In this document: piece by piece, positions 58,125 through 64,000 of the stretch
How positions within the stretch are numbered: position 1 is the stretch's first letter
How the letters are laid out: each line of letters begins with the position of its first letter
Assembly: GCA_010279815.1 (NCBI GenBank)
Contig: QEOQ01000316.1
Coordinates: 1,698,193 to 1,762,192 of the forward strand
DNA length: 64,000 nucleotides
Source: Brachionus plicatilis
Lineage: Eukaryota; Rotifera; Eurotatoria; Ploima; Brachionidae
Direction of reading: 5' to 3'
Position numbers and translations under genes: made by a program
Notes under the pieces: generated by a model
Database searches by the model: none
Seen by the model: only the letters and a program-made list of their open reading frames with translations
Told to the model about the DNA's origin: nothing

Positions 58125-60139
58125 AAAAAGATAAACAAGATAAATTCTCTTTGTCTTTCAATTGTGAATCAATAGAAAATATTACTATTTAATATGTGAT
58201 CTCTTTTTTTTTCTTACTTTTTTTTTTTATTTTCTTACATCAGTAACTTAATTTTTAATTTTTTTATGTACTATTTCTTCTTCTAGGGAGGTTAATTTTA
58301 TCATATAAATAAATAAAATAAATTACTCCTTAAATCTACATTTTATTATATTAATTTTGCGAAAATAAAGTTTTAAAAGACTAAATCGATCTCAAAAGTT
58401 AAAAAAAATAAAATTTAACATTTAATATCATTTTTTTTACTCCAATTCTAAATTAAATTAAGTCTAAATGTCACTTAATTTTCTCTATAATTAACAGAAA
58501 ATTTTGTATGTTTAATTTATTTTCTAGAATAAAAGAAAGTTCGGTCATCAAAGATTTCTTCTTTCCGAAAATGTATCTCTCTTTAAAAGTCTGATATAGC
58601 GACATAAGTCCCAGAAGACTAATAAAAGTGCTTTTTAGATGCAGAAATGTTTAAAGTGCGTGCAGCGGCTACCTGACGAGTGTCAGTTATTACTTGGGAA
58701 AAATAATAGTCTAAAGCTGGTCCCGGTCACTGGTGGCCCCAATGGTCGACAGTTTCCTAGCATTAACCTTGTAAAAGCGGGTAAAGATGTGACATAGCGA
58801 CATCTTTGTCTTTATCACTCAATAAGCTGATTAATTTAATCATGAGTATTTAAGTTAAGAAGGAGCATAAATAGCTGTTCCAATATGTTGTTCCAATGTA
58901 AACTTTACAAAAGGTGACTGAAATGAATGAAATTTACTCATTTTTTAAATTCTATTAGAAACACGATGTCATCGTGAAATTTTTTTTAAAGGAAAAATAA
59001 AAAGCTTAATTTGTTGAGTCAAATTAAAAATTAATTTTTCTTCTAATTTATGATGCCCGTTTATTTTTATTTATCTCTTAAAAAATAAAAGCCTCAATTC
59101 TAAATTAAATTTTTTAATAAAACACGGGAGCCGAAAACTAAATGTTTTGTCACTTGAAAAAAATTTCTAATCTATTGTGTTTGATCTTGTCTAATCAGTG
59201 GCGACACACTACTCAGGTAAAACAAGAAATCTCTTGAAAAAAAAATTCTTTTTTTTTGATTTTTTTTTAGTTTATGATTCGAACATAAAATCAATTTTGG
59301 GATAAATATTACGAGTCTGGCAACAACTCCAACTCTCGACGACTACTTGTTTCTTGATAATTACTTTTGTTGTTGTTGTTTAATTAATGCCGTCTACCAA
59401 TTGAATCTTGTGCATTTTAAATGAGCAAGGGCTCGATTGGCCAAATCGATTTCGATCGATCATGTTTTCAATCGTTCCAGCTCGAATTAAATAAACAAAC
59501 ATGCTTGTTTTATTTATCCGAAAATTGAGACTTATCTTAAATAGGAGATTTATTTTCGAATTAATCATCAATTTTTGTGTCTTTTATTTATATTTGCCTA
59601 CAGACCTGGCCATTTATTGCCTAAGCTTTTGTTTAAACAAACTGGAGTTAGAGCGCTATGTATGTGAGCGAGTGTGTGTGTTTTTGTGTGCCGGCTAATG
59701 ACTTTTTATGCAATTAATGGCTCGATTTATGTCCGGCTTTTTCCGACTCATAATCAATATTACATGATTCACCAACAACTTTTAACTCATTTTTTTTAAC
59801 CTCTTACAGAAAATTTAATTTTTAATAAATTTTTTTTGTTCAATTTATCACCTATTAATTAATTTTTAGTTGAAATTTAAAAATAAATTTTTTTTGTAAT
59901 TTATGAAACCCGAAAATACAAATTTCTTTATCACTAATAGAGAATTAAATTAAATTTTTATTCAAAATTTTTTTCTACCCCAAATCTGAGTTACTTTTTT
60001 TTTAATTAATGGAACTTAAAATCTCATTTTTACCACTTAAGAGAATTTTCTTAATTTAAATTTAAATCTAAAATAGTGAATTTTTAAAGCTTCACTTATT
60101 CACTATAATTATACACATATAATTAATACATATTTTAAT
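58125..60139. other. No supported gene
   Basis: Repeat-rich AT spacer. A less AT-rich block at 58590-58810 has ATAGCGACAT twice (about 58596 and 58794) and GTCCCGGTCACTGGTGGCCC. A GT-rich stretch lies at 59665-59690. Confidence 0.4.
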
Positions 60140-60245
60140 CATATTGCAACCATGTGGACTGAAAAGAAGGCTCTGCCATTTGGAACTGCCCTGGAAAAAC
60201 TTTTCCTAAATTATTTTTTAAATAAAAAATAAAATAAATAAAGCT
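60140..60245 (+). repeat. LINE 3'-end fragment
   Basis: A block ending GAAAAGAAGGCTCTGCCATT then GGAACTGCCCTGGAAA aligns with the segment at about 39650-39700 (GAAGGCGCCGCCATTCGGAA...TGTGGAAA) at roughly 75-80%, and runs into an AATAAA-rich tail. Both appear to be 3' ends of one LINE family. Confidence 0.5.
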
Positions 60246-63200
60246 TCACTTCTAAATTAATTTTTTTACTTTTTTATTTATTACTGATGGAAAATTTAAT
60301 TAAAAGTAATGAGTTTTTCACCACAATTTTTAATTATATATTTGAAATTTTATGGAACCCAAATTTTCAATTAAAATTAAATTTTTAAGTGAAGTTTTTT
60401 TTTAAAATTTAATTATTAATTAATTATTTTGTTTTCGGAGACTTAAAAACTCATTTTAGTTATCACTTATCGAAAATTTAAAAAATTTAATTTTAATTTT
60501 TAAAAAATGACTTTTTTGCACTAATTGTAACTTTATGCTTTTTTCACTTGGCAAAAGAAAGGACTTTGATCCATTCTGAGATACCTGAAGTGAGCTTAAA
60601 ATTATATAACATATTAGATTGGAGAACAATTATTACTGTTTTTTTTCTAAATTTTATAATAATTCAATTTCACTATCTACTTTTAAATAAAATATAACAT
60701 TTTCCAGCAGAAATAAAATAAATCTTTTCAATAAAAATTGAAATAAAGAAAAAAAATTTAACTTATGAAAGCGAAATTTTTTACCTTAGATAATTTAATT
60801 ATGAAAACAAAATTCAATTAGATTAAATAATTTAATATTTATTTGATTAATATAACAATTTAAAAAAAAATATGCTGCAAATTATTTTTTGATGTGTAAT
60901 TAATTATTATTACTTAAAAGTTCTGTTCAGATCTTTTTTTTGAAAGAATATTTTGCACATAATTATCATTATGAATTCTAAAATAAATATTAAATTAAAT
61001 TGAACCAAATTAATTTTTGTCAATTGCATATTTTATAATTAATTTTTTTTTCTTTTACAAAAGTTTTAATTTACCCCAGAGTTCGTTCAAATGACTTGCA
61101 ATAAAATATGAAATCCTCTTGATTTTTAAAGATGACTATTTGATAAAACTCACGTCAAAAAATTAACATAAAATTTATTAAATGTTTTTAACAAAAATTT
61201 CAATTTTAAAGCCTCTCTTCTTTAAGTCAATATTTTAGATCAATTTTTATAAATAATTCTGGAAAAAATTCTAAATTGAGATTTCAAAAATTCAATTTTG
61301 AAAAGTTTTCAAATTCTACTGCTTCTTAATGTAGGATGATTTTCAAACAAATTAATAAAAATACGTTTTTATTTAAATTTAGAACATTAAAATACAATAT
61401 ATCAAATGATTTTTTTAATCACTTTTTTTACTTTTCTTATTGCATTGGCTTAGTAGGATTTTAAAAAAACACTAAAAATAATGGAACAAAACTATTCATT
61501 TTATTTATCTTTGATTGTTGAAATTTTTAATAATTTATGTAGTTGCTTAGAAAGATCCAAAACGGTCAGAGTTTCAACTTATATAAAATTTTTTTTACTT
61601 AAAATGAAATTTTATTTTATGATTTTTAAATCACTTTTAAAAAAAGACTTGTTTTTTTATGATATATTTATGAGTTTTTACTTTCTATTTTCAACGAAAT
61701 GACCATTGGTTCATATTTAGTATTTTCTTATTTTACCCATCCAATTGAAAATTAAGATATAAATATAATTTAATAAATATAAAAATCTATAATTTATGTT
61801 CTCGTTTTTATTTAATTTTATTTGCTTTTTTATAATAAAAAAATCTAGGTGGTTAAAAAGAAATTTCACTTTGACCCAAGAAAGGCACGTTCCAGAACAG
61901 CCCTGACATATTAAGATAAATGGATTACCATGTGGTAGAAATATCTTGCCAAACATCAAGATATTTAAAAATAGCTAAAAATCATACTCAAGCAAAAAAT
62001 GCCGAAATTCATTGTTTTTCATGCTCTCAGGACAAAAAATTTAAAATCCTCAAAAACCAGATGAGAAAATTTATTGTCAGAATTAAAATACTCATTTTAG
62101 AAATGTAAATTTTTCTGTGTGAAATAAAACACTCGTTGGCAATTTCCTCTTAAAAACAAGACCAACATAAGTCACATCAACAAATTAACTTTTATCGGAT
62201 TCAGATTTAAGAAATTGCCACAAACTATTATAAAAAATGCATTAATAAATTTGTAAACTTTATGTTTTGTTTAAATAAAAATAAAAAACAATAAAAGTTA
62301 ATTTCTCAACTTTCTTTAATAGACCAACTGACCAGCTAAATAATACCAACTAAAACAAAAAGTCCCATGACTGAAAGAACCCATTTTCATTTTTTTCTAG
62401 TCACATGACTTTGAAACGATTCAAAAAGAAGTCTTTGAAAAAATTAAAAAAAATTAGAAAAAAGTATCAGCTGATTGAAATTAAAGTTCCTCCAAAATTA
62501 TCCTTATTAGTTTAAAAAAGACTATAAAATTATGTTGTTCATCCACAAAATACAACGACCTCAATAAAAAATCAAAAACGTATTTTTTGTTTTTGAAAAA
62601 AAAAATGAAAAATTCTAAAAAGTTAAGTAAAAGTAAAAGTTAAGAAAATACTAAATTAAGAGTTAAAAATTGTAGGAAAATTAATGGACCACCTATCTTT
62701 TATGTTAAAAAAATTTGATTTTTACATTAATTTTGTGGCTATGTTAATTTTTTAAAGGGTAATAATTTTAATATAAAAATAATTTATAGAAAAAAGTCGG
62801 TAATTCTATTTTTAAAACTAAGGGACAAATAAAATAGTACAATAAAACACTAAAAATTTATTATCTTACATTAATGATATTCTATTAACTTCTCAAAATG
62901 ATGCGAAGAAGTCTAAAGTCATATAAGATTAAAAAAAGATGAACATGTTTTAAGGGAAAAAGAAATAAAAAATTTTTTTTGAATCGAATCTATTATTAAA
63001 TCTAAATTCAATTTGCAAAATAAATCTGGTAATTTAACAATAAAAAAATTAAAAAAACCAAAAACCAAAATAAAATAACATTAAAATTAAATTTCTTGAT
63101 CAAATAAAATTATTCAAATTAAATGCTCGGTTGCCATTTATCTGGAATTGGAAAATATTTGATAAACATTATAAACTTTTTCGATTCTATTTTTTTTTTT

Positions 63201-64000
63201 TAATGTTTAATTTACTTACTTTTAGGAAAATAAATTACTTAAAAGTAATAATTTATCTAGAGAAATTATTAAGCTTGTATCTTCTTAAAATTGGAGCAGT
63301 GATTATTTATTTTAAAATGATTATTCTATTCTAAAAATTTTTATCGTCATATCAAATAAATAAACTAATCGTTGAAAATTTTTTTACATGAGATTATAAA
63401 GCTTCAACGACGAAAGATTAAAATAAGAATCAGACATTTTAAAAAGGTTAAACAAAAATAAAAAGTAAATTTTCACACTATCAATGCATCAGATAACTTG
63501 ATTTTTAAACCTCTTTAAGAACTTATTTATGAAATAGTCCTTTTTTGAAAATATTAAAATAAAGCATTGAAAAAATAATTAAAAATTGTAATTATTTTAT
63601 TTAAATTCATAGAAACATTTTATCTAAATGTTAAAAAATAATTAATTAATAAAAACTAAATTTTAAAAAAGACCATTTTAAAATTTATACATCTTGTAGA
63701 AATTTCAGATCTAAAAATATGATCATTTATCTCTTTATAAACATTTAAAAAAATTGTAATAAATTTCAAGTTTCCTTTTCTTACTAACGATGGCTCATGA
63801 TAGTGAAATTTGATAAATTTATTTGGGATGTTGACTAGAAAAAATGTGCTAAACAAAATACATTATCCAAAATTTATTAAATAAATTCTTTGTTAAATCA
63901 ATAGCGGAAATAAAAGTAAACATATTGCTTGATTTAACAAAATTTATAGAACATTTTTGTCATATGTGGCGCGAAAAATTTTCATATTGAGCTTACTGTG
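60246..64000. other. No supported gene
   Basis: Very AT-rich to the window end. Short open stretches exist but lack family resemblance or normal composition. Confidence 0.5.

Noticed and set aside
61481..63334. Several 60-80 codon open frames near the right end
   Set aside because: Phe/Lys/Ile-rich translations typical of random AT-rich DNA, no domains or splice context.
1..64000. CRISPR arrays, bacterial operons, rRNA or tRNA genes
   Set aside because: None seen; introns and gene content are eukaryotic, and repeats are transposon-derived or simple.

Overview
This is a very AT-rich eukaryotic window (roughly three quarters A+T by eye) with two assembly gaps, at 15216-15636 and 42273-42520. 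Genes are split by many tiny GT-AG introns, mostly 45-60 bases. Several genes lie close together and are divergently transcribed. The gene set is animal: the actin nucleator Spire, ESCRT-III CHMP6, the CORVET subunit VPS3/TGFBRAP1, KLHDC4, an NXF-type mRNA exporter, a nuclear receptor and a lamin-tail protein. Base composition, intron size and divergence suggest a small protostome, possibly a Brachionus-like rotifer. That assignment is inference; the sequence does not prove it.

Layout. 0-3 kb: an NXF1-like gene (minus, running off the left edge) diverges from an EGF-repeat membrane protein (plus). 3.2-5.4 kb: a transposon graveyard with a TA-flanked MITE, a 602-base hAT-like element with a perfect 8-base target duplication, a large palindrome and a DNA-PKcs-like exon. 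6.2-12.4 kb: a dense block of CHMP6 (minus), VPS3/TGFBRAP1 (minus), a possible 42-residue membrane microprotein (plus) and an eight-exon coiled-coil gene (plus). 16.3-24.2 kb: spire (plus, four coding exons), with a 2-kb foldback element in its first coding intron and a 341-base palindromic MITE in its last. 27.6-28.1 kb: a small secreted or anchored cysteine-rich protein (minus). 31.7-33.7 kb: two MULE transposon remnants (minus). 34.4-36.3 kb: KLHDC4 (plus). 39.0-39.7 kb: two opposed LINE fragments. 40.9-41.7 kb: a rod-less lamin-tail protein (minus). 47.0-51.1 kb: LINE, MITE and pogo/Tigger-like remnants. 51.4-56.3 kb: a nuclear receptor whose GC-rich N-terminal exon lies 3.3 kb from its DNA-binding exon (minus). 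57.6-60.2 kb: more LINE debris in an otherwise empty, repeat-rich end.

Functional links. CHMP6 and VPS3/TGFBRAP1 both act on endosomes and are adjacent on the same strand 174 bases apart, but nothing shows co-transcription. No obviously new multi-gene system is visible. The most unusual items are an NXF protein that appears to lack its RRM and leucine-rich repeats, a 46-base piece of the nuclear receptor coding exon fused next to a pogo/Tigger-like transposase end 1.9 kb away, a receptor DNA-binding domain with a shortened second zinc finger, and several well-preserved foldback elements in introns. All exon models were made by hand from splice consensus, reading-frame continuity and family resemblance; no alignment or database search was run.
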